The notes: generated by a model not told the origin, from the sequence alone. Counted from the first letter of the stretch, positions 35,814 to 44,143 are shown. The stretch: DNA of 64,000 nt from an uncultured Erysipelotrichaceae bacterium (GCA_949289855.1 CASEPS010000002.1:1-64000); one strand, 5' to 3'. A program made the numbers and translations.

Positions 35814-36512
35814 CTATTTCAATATCTTTCGATAAACATCATAATCTGGCATATACTGCCGTATAACATCATAAAAAGCTTTGCTGTGGTTTGGGACAAG
35901 CAGATGCGCATATTCATGTAACATCACATAAGCTGTACAAGCCTTGGGATAATGAATCAGCCGGTAAGACAGGCTGATATGATGTTTCATTGGTGTACAC
36001 GAACCCCATCTGCTTGTCATATATTTCAATGTAATGGATGGATGTACAAGATGATTTGGATCACATACCATCTTGTTCAGTCTGATAGCCTCACTTCTTA
36101 CAATGTCACGAAAGTCATCACATGCAAGACGATAAAATGCCATCTCTATATTCTCAGGATCACGATACGGTGTATGCAGAACCAGTCTTCCTTCTTCTTC
36201 CACAAGTCCTTCTGGAAGTGCACACTTTACAATAAGCGGATATTTCTTTCCATAGTAATATACATAGTCATCCCCAGAACCAAGATGAATCAAATCCGGT
36301 TTTTTCTGTACTTTATCATACGCCCTGGCAATCCAATCCTTCTTCTCTTCAAGAAAAGCATCCACTACATGCATTGGTACACCATACGGAAGAGAGACAA
36401 GAATATCCCCTTCACCATTCACCCTGAGATTCATATTCTTTACCCGTTTATACGTAACCGTAACCGGATAAGTCACACCATCGATACTGACTGCGGTCAT
36501 TTTCACTGTCAT
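35814..36512 (-). CDS. YgjP/DUF45-type zinc metallopeptidase
   Basis: 233 residues if started at the ATG at 36512 (MTVKMTAVSIDG). Conserved family features: the N-terminal MNLRVNGEGDILVSLP strand, SRWGSCTP, the zinc motif HEYAH and the third ligand region PNHSKAFYDVIRQYMPDY. Cytoplasmic SprT-like fold; substrate unknown. No Shine-Dalgarno precedes either possible ATG (36512 or 36500). A strong promoter with -10 at 36525-36520 puts the transcription start on or beside the 36512 ATG, so the message is probably leaderless. First gene of a unit with mscS. Confidence 0.85.
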   Translation of the reverse strand: MTVKMTAVSIDGVTYPVTVTYKRVKNMNLRVNGEGDILVSLPYGVPMHVVDAFLEEKKDWIARAYDKVQKKPDLIHLGSGDDYVYYYGKKYPLIVKCALPEGLVEEEGRLVLHTPYRDPENIEMAFYRLACDDFRDIVRSEAIRLNKMVCDPNHLVHPSITLKYMTSRWGSCTPMKHHISLSYRLIHYPKACTAYVMLHEYAHLLVPNHSKAFYDVIRQYMPDYDVYRKILK

Positions 36513-36519
36513 GCATGAT

Positions 36520-36547
36520 ATATTAGCAGTTTTTTCATCAAATACAA
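36520..36547 (-). promoter_or_regulatory. Promoter of the YgjP-mscS unit, probably giving a leaderless mRNA
   Basis: Minus strand TTGTAT (36547-36542), 16-base spacer, TGC-TAATAT (-10 at 36525-36520). Seven bases separate the -10 box from the ATG at 36512. Confidence 0.65.
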
Positions 36548-36676
36548 CCAAAGTACAAGAACAGAGAAACCATATTGATTATATCTAAGTCAGCAGAATA
36601 CACAGTTCGCAAGCAGGAATCTGTTCTCCGTCAGCTCTATCCGACTTCCAGACAAGATGGAGTATATTGTGCAGAC

Positions 36677-36713
36677 AAAACAAATAGTGACAGGGAAACA
36701 CCCCTGCCACTAT
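36677..36713 (-). terminator. Terminator of the Rpn-type nuclease gene
   Basis: Minus strand ATAGTGGCAGGG / TCCCTGTCACTAT stem followed by TTGTTTT. Confidence 0.8.
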
Positions 36714-36727
36714 CAGCTGCATATGCA

Positions 36728-37597
36728 TTACTCCAACCAGATCTTTACCTGTTCAACAGATGTTTTAGTATATCTGGCAATACGCTCATCATCAATTCCA
36801 TCCGCATGTAAGCTTCTTGCAATTTCTCTATTATTTGCTTCTGTCGCTTCTCTTATTTGTTTCTCGCTTTCTTTTCTAGCAATTTCTCTTTCCTCCAGTT
36901 TTGCTATTTCTCTTTCTTCCAATCTTTCTTCTTTGATGAGTTTGTCCAGCTTTTTACACATTGGGCTTTTACCATCCTTTCCTATAAATTTGAGTTCAAA
37001 GAACCTTTTCCTGAGTACCGGGTTGTAGATTTGTTCTGGATCAGCAGTAGTGAAATCATGCATCAGCCTGCCAAGCCTTGTTTTGTCATCCTGCATCCTG
37101 CAGTTCAAATACATAATATACGAACCATCCCCGAAAAGTCTACCGTTCGGATATTGTGTTCTTGGAAAAATATATATCGGCTTTCCTTCTCCGAACATAT
37201 CTCCATCGGTGATGAAGATGACATAGACAGGTGGAAGTCTTGCATAAGAGTTACCACTTTCCAGAATCTTTGTGTCAATGATGGAACCGTAGTAGCGGGC
37301 ACGCTCAGGCCTGGAATCATAGAAATTTTCCTGTGGTTCAATGTTGTAGAAGATGAGAGGCATCCCCTGGGCAAGCACATCCATTTTTGTGCCTTTGCCA
37401 AAGAAGTTGTCAAGTTGTTCCTGGGTCCAGGAATCCGTGATTTTCAGACAGGAATCATGAAAGATTTCCTGCAGAACAGCTTCTACGCATTTGCGATCAT
37501 TGAAGACTTCATGCATGAACTTGTCATCCATAAGCGTCATGTTCTGTACAAGGTCTTCATGGACATCACTCCAGCGCTTTCCAACAGAATTTTGCAT
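36728..37597 (-). CDS. Rpn-family PD-(D/E)XK nuclease / transposase-like protein
   Basis: 289 residues from the second ATG of an ATG-AAT-ATG pair, which has GAGG at 8-base spacing. Nuclease core: KMDVLAQ supplies the conserved Asp, NIEPQ the E-x-Q pair, with the SRPERARYYGSIID segment between. The C-terminal third is a long charged helix (KLDKLIKEERLEEREIAKLEEREI repeats) ending in ARSLHADGIDDERIARYTKTS, typical of the family. These proteins promote recombination and occur in many copies in gut Firmicutes; whether they are mobile is unclear. Own terminator; no flanking inverted repeats seen. Confidence 0.85.
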   Translation of the reverse strand: MQNSVGKRWSDVHEDLVQNMTLMDDKFMHEVFNDRKCVEAVLQEIFHDSCLKITDSWTQEQLDNFFGKGTKMDVLAQGMPLIFYNIEPQENFYDSRPERARYYGSIIDTKILESGNSYARLPPVYVIFITDGDMFGEGKPIYIFPRTQYPNGRLFGDGSYIMYLNCRMQDDKTRLGRLMHDFTTADPEQIYNPVLRKRFFELKFIGKDGKSPMCKKLDKLIKEERLEEREIAKLEEREIARKESEKQIREATEANNREIARSLHADGIDDERIARYTKTSVEQVKIWLE

Positions 37598-37857
37598 ATT
37601 CATATCCTCGCTATCTACTATTTTTATTACCTGGAAAAGCAAGAAACCCTCAAAATTTGTAGAGAAATTTTCAATAGTTTCGTTAAAGCTACACTAAACT
37701 GACTATTTTTATGACAATTGCAAGAATCATTTCTATCCTCTACGCTCAATATCTTTTTTCATAAGGACATTTTCAAACCAGAATTCATGCAAACTTCATG
37801 CAAAAAACTTCGTGGAAAAAAGCGCTGAAAAAAAATATAAAAAAAATAAAAAAACAC

Positions 37858-37886
37858 TTGATTTAACAATCTCTTTCCTGTAACAT
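37858..37886 (+). promoter_or_regulatory. tRNA-His promoter with A-rich upstream tract
   Basis: TTGATT (37858-37863), 17-base spacer, TAACAT (37881-37886), starting about 14 bases before the tRNA. Directly upstream (37816-37854) is an almost pure A tract broken by a few T, like an UP element. The rest of the 37598-37815 gap holds nothing I recognise. Confidence 0.65.
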
Positions 37887-37899
37887 AATCAATGCACAC

Positions 37900-37974
37900 G
37901 GCGGCTATGGTGAAGTTGGTTAACACACTGGATTGTGGCTCCAGCATTCTAGGGTTCGAGTCCCTATAGTCGCC
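37900..37974 (+). tRNA. tRNA-His (anticodon GTG)
   Basis: Acceptor GCGGCTA / TAGTCGC with encoded G-1 (37900) pairing C73 (37974), anticodon loop TTGTGGC, T loop TTCGAGT. CCA not encoded. Confidence 0.95.
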
Positions 37975-37989
37975 CTGTAATGAGTGTTT

Positions 37990-38017
37990 AACCGCAAGAA
38001 ATTGCGGTTTTTATTTA
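37990..38017 (+). terminator. tRNA-His terminator
   Basis: AACCGCAA-GAAA-TTGCGGTT followed by TTTATTTAT. Confidence 0.88.
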
Positions 38018-38033
38018 TATTTTCGCATAAATA

Positions 38034-38086
38034 AACCCTGGTCTCGATCGTTCCTCTTATCGTTGAGGTGATCTACTGCCAGGGTT
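38034..38086. repeat. Nested inverted repeat of unknown role
   Basis: Outer arms AACCCTGG / CCAGGGTT, inner GATC / GATC and CCTC / GAGG in register, forming one long interrupted hairpin of 53 bases. On the minus strand it is followed by TATTTAT, so it could be a distant terminator of the CpaB-like gene, 70 bases beyond that gene's stop; it could also be a small structured RNA or a dispersed palindromic element. Confidence 0.5.
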
Positions 38087-38154
38087 GTGTTAACTTTCAC
38101 CAGAATTATATTCTGATACATATTTTTTGGTCATAGCAACAATATGAATCAATG

Positions 38155-38904
38155 CTATTCAGACTGTGTATCATTTGTTGCTGTAGTATTTTCTTGAGAA
38201 AGCAGGGTTTGCAGATAGGCATATACCTGTGAATCCGTTACCCTTTCTGCTTCCTGTTCTGTATCATAAGAAGAACTGGAAGCGAATAACCGTATCTCTC
38301 CTGTCATCTCTGCCATATTGAGAAGATCTACATCTTCCCGCTTTACAGCAAGCAATATCAGAAATGGTACACCTGTACTTTCCGGATCATCGAGGGACAT
38401 TCCCTGGTGGTCTTTGATAGCAATGACACGGGCATGATTGAGAATATTGCCGGTCAGTGGTGTTTCATTTTCGAGTTCCAAAGAAAGATGCACATCCACC
38501 CGTTGCCCAGATGCAATACTGCCAGCACCGGACAGATCTGTTTCCAGGGTATAGACTGCCTGACCCTCCTTTAACTGGAGTTCGGGATGATCCGGTAAAG
38601 TGGAAGGCTCATGCACCATGGAAGCATAAATCGGTGAACCAGCTGGGATCATGCCCTGTATATCTGTGTATTTACCAATCACTTCTTCTTTGGTAAGACT
38701 GGCATTCATGAGATAGTTTTCCGGAATTGAAATTTCAACAAGATGTTCTTCTGTAATTTCTGTTCTTGGGGGAATGTCCTTTGCCGCAACTACGGTTTTG
38801 ACCATGGCTATGCGATAGTCCGCATAGGTGCGTGAAGCAAAGATGCATGCTGCAGCAAGTGAAACAGAAGCAAGAATGATAAAGATGATTTTTCTGACTA
38901 ACAT
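38155..38904 (-). CDS. SAF-domain protein, CpaB/RcpC-like
   Basis: 249 residues: N-terminal membrane helix (about 5-25), a SAF domain (VVAAKDIPPRTEITEEHLVEISIPE, about 38-62; residues up to about 110) and a C-terminal RcpC/CpaB-type domain (TLETDLSGAGSIASGQRVDVHL and AVKREDVDLL). Such proteins assemble Flp/Tad pili and probably contact peptidoglycan. No tad ATPase, prepilin or secretin-like gene lies nearby, so this is an orphan whose partners would be elsewhere. Ribosome site AAGGAG; -10 TATAGT at 38922-38927. Confidence 0.82.
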   Translation of the reverse strand: MLVRKIIFIILASVSLAAACIFASRTYADYRIAMVKTVVAAKDIPPRTEITEEHLVEISIPENYLMNASLTKEEVIGKYTDIQGMIPAGSPIYASMVHEPSTLPDHPELQLKEGQAVYTLETDLSGAGSIASGQRVDVHLSLELENETPLTGNILNHARVIAIKDHQGMSLDDPESTGVPFLILLAVKREDVDLLNMAEMTGEIRLFASSSSYDTEQEAERVTDSQVYAYLQTLLSQENTTATNDTQSE

Positions 38905-38956
38905 ACGTGTTAACTCCTTTCACTATATGTATTGTCAGGAAAACCGGAAATCCTAC

Positions 38957-38988
38957 AAAAAAAGTGCAGATTCGTATGAATCCGCACT
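38957..38988 (-). terminator. Terminator of the rnf operon
   Basis: Minus strand AGTGCGGATTC-ATAC-GAATCTGCACT followed by seven T. Confidence 0.9.
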
Positions 38989-39004
38989 GATAAGCACGTA
39001 TTGA

Positions 39005-39286
39005 TCAAAGACCATTTTCAGCCATATAGGCTCTGATCTTTTCTTTCTGATCCGCTTTACAAGGCTTGCAATCGTCGAGTTTGGATGTGCCATCCACAAG
39101 TGCCTGGGCCATACCAGAGCAGCCTGGATTACCACAGCCACCACAGTTATACCCCGGCAGCATTGCCAGAATATCCGCAACACGTGTATCTTCCTTGACA
39201 GCCAGTTTCTTGCCGGCAAAACCAAGTCCAATACCGATGATTGCACCAAGAACAAGCATCAGAACAACTGCTTTAATGATTTCCAT
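39005..39286 (-). CDS. rnfB: Miniature RnfB: membrane anchor plus one [4Fe-4S] domain
   Basis: 93 residues, against about 190-330 for normal RnfB. It keeps the N-terminal membrane helix and the [4Fe-4S] domain: Cys48-x2-Cys51-x4-Cys56-x16-Cys73, in GYNCGGCGNPGCSG and DDCKPC. It ends with a charged helix where ordinary RnfB continues into a ferredoxin domain with two more clusters. The stop is clean and followed by the operon terminator, so this is not a broken gene. AGGAGG ribosome site 9 bases before the ATG; overlaps the preceding 67-residue gene by 14 bases. It should pass electrons within the Rnf complex, but how it receives them from RnfC is unclear. Confidence 0.85.
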   Translation of the reverse strand: MEIIKAVVLMLVLGAIIGIGLGFAGKKLAVKEDTRVADILAMLPGYNCGGCGNPGCSGMAQALVDGTSKLDDCKPCKADQKEKIRAYMAENGL

Positions 39287-39476
39287 GATCCAGTTCCTCC
39301 TTGATTTTCTTCATCATATCCCCCCGGATTGCACAATCCGCAATCCCACATGCCTGACAGTCCGTATGGAGGTTTTCACAACCTTCCGGAACCGGTGTGT
39401 TCTTGTTCCACCTATAAGACAATACAACCAGCAAGAACAAGCCAACAACAAGGCCAATTGCGAGGATGATCTTCAT
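39273..39476 (-). CDS. 67-residue membrane-anchored Cys-rich protein in the rnf operon
   Basis: One N-terminal helix (about residues 3-20), then a short soluble part with Cys33-x6-Cys40-x2-Cys43-x4-Cys48, a spacing able to hold an iron-sulfur cluster. The remaining C-terminus is charged. Its ATG lies 3 bases after the rnfA stop with no good ribosome site, so translation is coupled; it overlaps mini-rnfB by 14 bases. Topology matches mini-RnfB (helix, then Cys cluster). I recognise no family. Position and cysteines suggest an electron-carrying subunit that replaces part of the missing RnfB ferredoxin domain; this is inference. Confidence 0.75.
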   Translation of the reverse strand: MKIILAIGLVVGLFLLVVLSYRWNKNTPVPEGCENLHTDCQACGIADCAIRGDMMKKIKEELDHGNH

Positions 39477-39479
39477 AGC

Positions 39480-40052
39480 TTATACCAGTCCGGCAAGAGA
39501 CCCGAAGGCCAGTGCCATAATACCAGCAAGTACGAAGGCAATCGGATTACCCTGGAATGCCTTAGGAATGTCATTGCTCTGCAATCTTGTACGAATTGTC
39601 GCAAAGATAACGAGCATCAGCATGAAGCCAAGTGGAACAGCAATGGAATTGACCATGGTTTCAATCAGGTTATAACTCTGCGTGATGTTATCCATAGCAA
39701 CATAGAGAACGGTGCAGTTTGTAGTGATCAATGGAAGATAAATACCAAGGCTCTTATAGAGAGCTGGACTTGTCTTCTTGACAAACATTTCAACAAGCTG
39801 AACGAATGCTGCAATGAGCAGGATGAAGCAGATCAGCTCCATGTACTCCAGTTCAAATGGAACAAGAATGTAATGATACAGACCCCAGGAAAGAACAGAA
39901 GCACAGAAGATAACGAATGTTACTGCACATCCCATACCGAAGGCTGAGTCAAGTCTTGTGGAAACACCCATGAATGGGCACATACCCAGGAACTTGGAAA
40001 GAATGATGTTATTAATCAGCATTGCACTGATAAACAAAGTAAAGAGATTCAT
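39480..40052 (-). CDS. rnfA: Rnf complex subunit A
   Basis: Six-helix membrane subunit of the ion-translocating ferredoxin:NAD+ oxidoreductase; 190 residues. Family marks: NNIILSKFLGMCPFMGVS in the first helix, with the conserved membrane Cys, and LPLITTNCTVLYVAM with the second Cys; in RnfA/NqrE these cysteines bind a membrane [2Fe-2S] cluster together with RnfE. The start overlaps the rnfE stop as TAATG. Confidence 0.95.
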   Translation of the reverse strand: MNLFTLFISAMLINNIILSKFLGMCPFMGVSTRLDSAFGMGCAVTFVIFCASVLSWGLYHYILVPFELEYMELICFILLIAAFVQLVEMFVKKTSPALYKSLGIYLPLITTNCTVLYVAMDNITQSYNLIETMVNSIAVPLGFMLMLVIFATIRTRLQSNDIPKAFQGNPIAFVLAGIMALAFGSLAGLV

Positions 40053-40696
40053 TATTCAGCCCCCTTTCTGTTCTTACTTTCCTTATACATTGCAATTGCG
40101 GCCGCAAGCAATGCAAAGGTGAAGAACGCACCTGTCTGACTTGTAAATAAGCCAATCTCATAACCTGCAGGCAGAATCTGCAAAGAGAAGATTGTCGCAT
40201 TTGTAAATGGATTGGAAAGTGTCAGAGCACCAGTACCAAGAATCTGTCTGATCAAAGACATCGCAAGCAATGAACATGTGTAGGAGATACCCATCATGAG
40301 ACCATCACCTGCAGACTTGCCAACAGGATTCTTGGAAGCATATGCTTCAGCACGACCAAGGATGATGCAGTTAACAACAATGAGATCGATGAATGCCCCA
40401 AGTGCTGCATACAGATCTGTTGTATATGCCTGCATAAACATCTCAACAACGGTAACCAGTGTTGCGATGATGACGATATAAACCGGAATATGAATGTCAT
40501 CCGGTGTGATGTTTCTCACACAGGAGACAAGGACATTGGACAGCACAAGAACAACTGTAACCGCAACGCCCATACCGATGGCATTGTTCACACTTGTTGT
40601 GATGGCAAGGGTAGAACAGATACCAAGATACAGACCAAATACAGGGTTCTGTGTCAGAAGCTTATCAAAGAAGCTTGTCTTTTTCTTTTCACTCAT
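40052..40696 (-). CDS. rnfE: Rnf complex subunit E
   Basis: 214 residues, six membrane helices. Conserved stretches: NPVFGLYLGICSTLAITTSVNNAIGMG, with one Cys, and LIVVNCIILGRAEAYASKN, with the other; homologous to RnfA and NqrD. The ATG at 40696 has GAGGGG 9 bases upstream; a GTG 6 bases earlier is in the spacer. Followed by rnfA with a one-base overlap. Confidence 0.95.
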   Translation of the reverse strand: MSEKKKTSFFDKLLTQNPVFGLYLGICSTLAITTSVNNAIGMGVAVTVVLVLSNVLVSCVRNITPDDIHIPVYIVIIATLVTVVEMFMQAYTTDLYAALGAFIDLIVVNCIILGRAEAYASKNPVGKSAGDGLMMGISYTCSLLAMSLIRQILGTGALTLSNPFTNATIFSLQILPAGYEIGLFTSQTGAFFTFALLAAAIAMYKESKNRKGAE

Positions 40697-40711
40697 TTTC
40701 ACTTACCCCTC

Positions 40712-41245
40712 TTATTTTCCAAGAATGGATGGAAGAAGTGCCTGGGCAGCTTCAATACCATCTCTTACTGCAGTAGAAGTCAATGTAGCACCAGAAAGCA
40801 TTGGAATTTCATCACCCTCTGCTACACCAACATATGTGCTGTAAAAATCTTCTTCGAAGACTCTTGAACCAAAACCGTCTGTCTCACTGCTTTCCAGTGG
40901 AACAAAACCGGAAATGACACCTTCGGAATCAAAACCGACCATGAAGGTAAGACCAGAACTGGAATAACCTGTACCGCTCAGGGTGAAGATCACACCTTCA
41001 TCCCCTGCTGTATAGATCGCATTCACATGACCTGTTGTATCTTCCGCAATATAGTCATCTGTCACATCGGTGAACTCAGCACCCGGATAGATGATTTCCA
41101 GGGAATCCTTCACTGTAGCCAGGGCATTTTCAGCAATGATCGGTGCTGTGATGCTGTTGACCACAGAAAGGAAAAGTCCGCACACTGCACAAAGAACACC
41201 GAGCAGTACCATCTTGTAAACGCTGGAATCTTTCATTTTCTCCAT
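40712..41245 (-). CDS. rnfG: Rnf complex subunit G (covalent FMN protein)
   Basis: 177 residues: one N-terminal helix (about 12-34) and an extracellular FMN-binding domain. The flavinylation motif SGATLTS lies near residue 155; ApbE, encoded divergently 4.5 kb away, should attach FMN to its Thr. Conserved DGFGSRVFEE segment upstream of the motif. ATG at 41245 with GGGGTG 6 bases upstream. Confidence 0.94.
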   Translation of the reverse strand: MEKMKDSSVYKMVLLGVLCAVCGLFLSVVNSITAPIIAENALATVKDSLEIIYPGAEFTDVTDDYIAEDTTGHVNAIYTAGDEGVIFTLSGTGYSSSGLTFMVGFDSEGVISGFVPLESSETDGFGSRVFEEDFYSTYVGVAEGDEIPMLSGATLTSTAVRDGIEAAQALLPSILGK

Positions 41246-41262
41246 TGTAAACACCCCTTTCC

Positions 41263-42756
41263 TTATTCAGCAGCTGCATCTAATGCAGCCTGTACCATTG
41301 CCTGAATGGAACCAGAAGTATAGGTTGCAGAACTCACTGCATCCACTTCATCCGCAGAAGAAACACCTTCATATGCAGCAAGTGCATCATCGCTTGTTGC
41401 CTTGTCACCAACACCCTCTGTATCACCAAAGTGTGTCAGTTCAACAGATTCAACTGTCATATCAGAAAGATTGATTGTTACTTCTGCTTCGTTTTCGCTA
41501 TAGTTATCGCCTGCTTCTGTCACAAGGCCAAAGCCCTTGGCAGAGCAGTCATAGACAGCTGTCGTACCATCGTTGGAAACTTCCGTTGCCACAGCATCAA
41601 ACTGTGCAAGATCAAGCGTTTCACTGCCTGTTTCTTCCTCACCTGTTGTTTCTTCAACTGGTGTTGTTGTCGAGGAAGAAGTATCTTCAGCCTCAGCTGG
41701 CTTGAGTGTTACACCTACCGCAATGCCAACAAGGGCAGTCAGAGCACAGATGATAACTGTTCTCATCTGAATCTTTTTGATGTCCTTGATAAGAGAACCA
41801 TCACAGGCAAGATCAATTGCCGGTGTCAACATATTCATAAGCAGAATGGAATACAATGCACCATCTGGCAGATTGGACTTCCATCTGATCAGAAGTGTGA
41901 GTACTGCTGCACCAACCGCAAAGATATAACGGCCAGAAATAGTAACTGGTGAAGTAACCGGATCTGTCAACATGAACACACCACAGAACATGACACCACC
42001 CGCAAGCAGGTTGATGCACATGAATTCAATACCCTGTCCTGTCGCAAGACCTGCAATCAGGGAAATGATGGCAATTGTACCAACATAGACAAGTGGTGTT
42101 CTCCAGTTGAGATCCTTACGCCATGTCAGGAATGCATAGCAGAGAATAATCAGCAATGCACAGGATCCGCCGATTACCGAAGCATAGTTACCAATCAGCA
42201 TGTTGCCAAAGCCGCCAAACTCCTGGATATATGCACCAAGGTTGAACGGATCCATGACCCATCCAGCACTCTGCATCGGCGCAAGTGGTGTAGCACCTGT
42301 CACAAAGTCAGGTGAAGCAGAAGCGGAGAAGCTGTTGGTGATAATAGCTGCACCAAAAGCTGCCGGGTTGAAGATGTTCTGACCAAACCCACCAAAGACG
42401 AGCTTGCCGAAGATGAGGGCAAGAGATGTCGCAACAATGACCGCATAGTAACTTGTATCAATCTTGGAAATCAGAACGATGATCAATGCTGTTACCCATG
42501 CATAAGAATGGGTAAGACCATGTCTGATATCCTTGCCGCGGATCTTGAAATAGACCGCTTCAGTCACAAGCGCAGAAACAACTGCGCATAATGCAAGCAA
42601 TACGACGCGGATGCCATAGTTCATACCATAGCTGACGCCATACCATACGGCGGAGAATGTCAATACTGCAAGAAGGCAGATGGTGACATCCTTCATGATT
42701 TCTGATGTGGATTTGCTGTCTCTGTAGTTTGGAGACGCACGGAATGTGAATTTCAT
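41263..42756 (-). CDS. rnfD: Rnf complex subunit D fused to a second FMN-binding domain
   Basis: 497 residues, about 150 more than usual. Residues 1-350 are the RnfD membrane subunit with about nine helices and the flavinylation site TGATPL (Thr156). After a Ser/Thr/Glu-rich linker (about 360-390) comes an extra domain (about 395-497) ending DAVSSATYTSGSIQAM, the FMN-binding fold seen in RnfG and NqrC; the usual SGAT is SSAT here. Start ATG overlaps the rnfC stop as TAATG, with GGAGGTG upstream, ruling out the longer frame. The extra domain would sit outside and carry a further FMN if ApbE accepts the variant motif. Confidence 0.9.
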   Translation of the reverse strand: MKFTFRASPNYRDSKSTSEIMKDVTICLLAVLTFSAVWYGVSYGMNYGIRVVLLALCAVVSALVTEAVYFKIRGKDIRHGLTHSYAWVTALIIVLISKIDTSYYAVIVATSLALIFGKLVFGGFGQNIFNPAAFGAAIITNSFSASASPDFVTGATPLAPMQSAGWVMDPFNLGAYIQEFGGFGNMLIGNYASVIGGSCALLIILCYAFLTWRKDLNWRTPLVYVGTIAIISLIAGLATGQGIEFMCINLLAGGVMFCGVFMLTDPVTSPVTISGRYIFAVGAAVLTLLIRWKSNLPDGALYSILLMNMLTPAIDLACDGSLIKDIKKIQMRTVIICALTALVGIAVGVTLKPAEAEDTSSSTTTPVEETTGEEETGSETLDLAQFDAVATEVSNDGTTAVYDCSAKGFGLVTEAGDNYSENEAEVTINLSDMTVESVELTHFGDTEGVGDKATSDDALAAYEGVSSADEVDAVSSATYTSGSIQAMVQAALDAAAE

Positions 42757-44051
42757 TATCTGGCACCTCCTTTTTTCATACGCATCTGCAGTGTTCTCTT
42801 GCCTCTGCGCACATTTTCTGTCACAGCAATCTTGGATGGACATACATATGTACAAAGACCACACTCAATGCAATCCATTGTATAAAGCTTATCCAGTGCT
42901 GCTGTGTCATTTACCTTCACTGCATTAGCAATGCGGACCGGTTCAAGACCTGCCGGGCAGACTTCAGTACATCTGCCACAACGAAGACATGGCACTTCAT
43001 CAACCGGTTCGTTGATCAATACTGTCAGACCATTGTTCTGCGGCGCGATGGCAAATGCATCCGTTGTGATAGTCTTGCCCATCATCGGACCACCCGCAAT
43101 CAGCAGTACATCTTCAGCAGTATAACCGCCACATGCCATGATGATGTCATGGGCAGTTGTACCTACCGGTACACGCACATTCTGTGGCTTGCCAACACCA
43201 TTACCAGAAACAGTGACATACTTTTCGGTAATTGGCATGCCATTGACAATGGCGTTACCAAAGGCAATCGCTGTAGCGGCATTGGTGACAATGCATCCTG
43301 CTTCAATCGGAAGCTTGTCATAACGCTTCTTTGTCAAAGCATAGACAATGGTTCTCTCCCACCCCATCGGATAGAGGTCTTTGACAGGTCTTACTTCAAT
43401 AGCAGTACCAGCAAAGAGTTCCTTGAGCTGACTGATCTGCTGGACTTTGTCTTCCTTGATCGCAATGCATGCCTTGGCAGCTTTGGAAAGCTTATGGAAG
43501 GCAAGAACACCAGTCTTGAGCAGTTTGCCATTTTCCTCAATATTCTTATAATCCGCTGTCAGATACGGTTCACATTCAACCGCATTGATGATGAGAAGAT
43601 CAACATTCTCAGGATTTGCATATTTGACATATGTCGGAAATCCTGCACCACCAAGACCCAGCATACCGGAATCCTGGCAGAATGCATGCAGTTCCTGCCA
43701 TGAAGCAGCTTCATAGTCAAATGGTTCAAACGGACGAACCTTCTCATATTTGTGATCATTCTGGATAACCAGATGATCTGCAGGAGTAAGACCAGAAGTC
43801 ATACGCTTTTCAATTGCTGTAACCTTACCGGATACAGAAGAGAAAAACGGAAGACGGAAATGGTCATTACGCTCTGCAACTTTTGTGCCGACTTTCACTT
43901 CATCGCCGACTTTCACACATGGCTCACACTTCCCATTGGAAAGTGGAATATATACATATTCCGGATCGATGGATGTATTTACCTCGACCGTCAATGTGAG
44001 ATCCTTGTGTCCATCCAGATGACGATGCATCGGACCAGTAAACAGTGACAT
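42756..44051 (-). CDS. rnfC: Rnf complex subunit C (NADH and iron-sulfur subunit)
   Basis: 431 residues. NuoF-like core with the glycine-rich loop LGLGGAGFPTYVK and later GGYTAEDVLLIAGGPMMG, then two ferredoxin-type motifs, CLRCGRCTEVCP (from Cys355) and CIECGLCTYVCP (from Cys394), for two [4Fe-4S] clusters. Peripheral cytoplasmic subunit where NAD+ is reduced. First gene of rnfCDGEA-orf67-rnfB. Ribosome site GGAAAGGA. Confidence 0.95.
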   Translation of the reverse strand: MSLFTGPMHRHLDGHKDLTLTVEVNTSIDPEYVYIPLSNGKCEPCVKVGDEVKVGTKVAERNDHFRLPFFSSVSGKVTAIEKRMTSGLTPADHLVIQNDHKYEKVRPFEPFDYEAASWQELHAFCQDSGMLGLGGAGFPTYVKYANPENVDLLIINAVECEPYLTADYKNIEENGKLLKTGVLAFHKLSKAAKACIAIKEDKVQQISQLKELFAGTAIEVRPVKDLYPMGWERTIVYALTKKRYDKLPIEAGCIVTNAATAIAFGNAIVNGMPITEKYVTVSGNGVGKPQNVRVPVGTTAHDIIMACGGYTAEDVLLIAGGPMMGKTITTDAFAIAPQNNGLTVLINEPVDEVPCLRCGRCTEVCPAGLEPVRIANAVKVNDTAALDKLYTMDCIECGLCTYVCPSKIAVTENVRRGKRTLQMRMKKGGAR

Positions 44052-44086
44052 AATCTCAATTCCTTTCCCTCAAACAAATCATACAG

Positions 44087-44143
44087 ATTATAACACTTCT
44101 TATTACAATTGCTCTTTGAGATTTTGAATTGTGAAAACAATTC
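44087..44143 (-). promoter_or_regulatory. rnf promoter with upstream palindrome
   Basis: Extended -10 TGT-TATAAT (TATAAT at 44092-44087) without a clear -35. At 44126-44143 lies a perfect inverted repeat GAATTGT-GAAA-ACAATTC, about 50 bases upstream of the start, a candidate operator. One arm contains TTGTGAA as in Rex sites, but the other arm does not fit. Confidence 0.5.

Noticed and set aside
36728-37603. Insertion sequence carrying the Rpn-type gene
   Set aside because: No terminal inverted repeats or target duplications seen around it.
44126-44143. Rex operator upstream of rnf
   Set aside because: Only one half-site fits TTGTGAA; kept as an unnamed palindrome.
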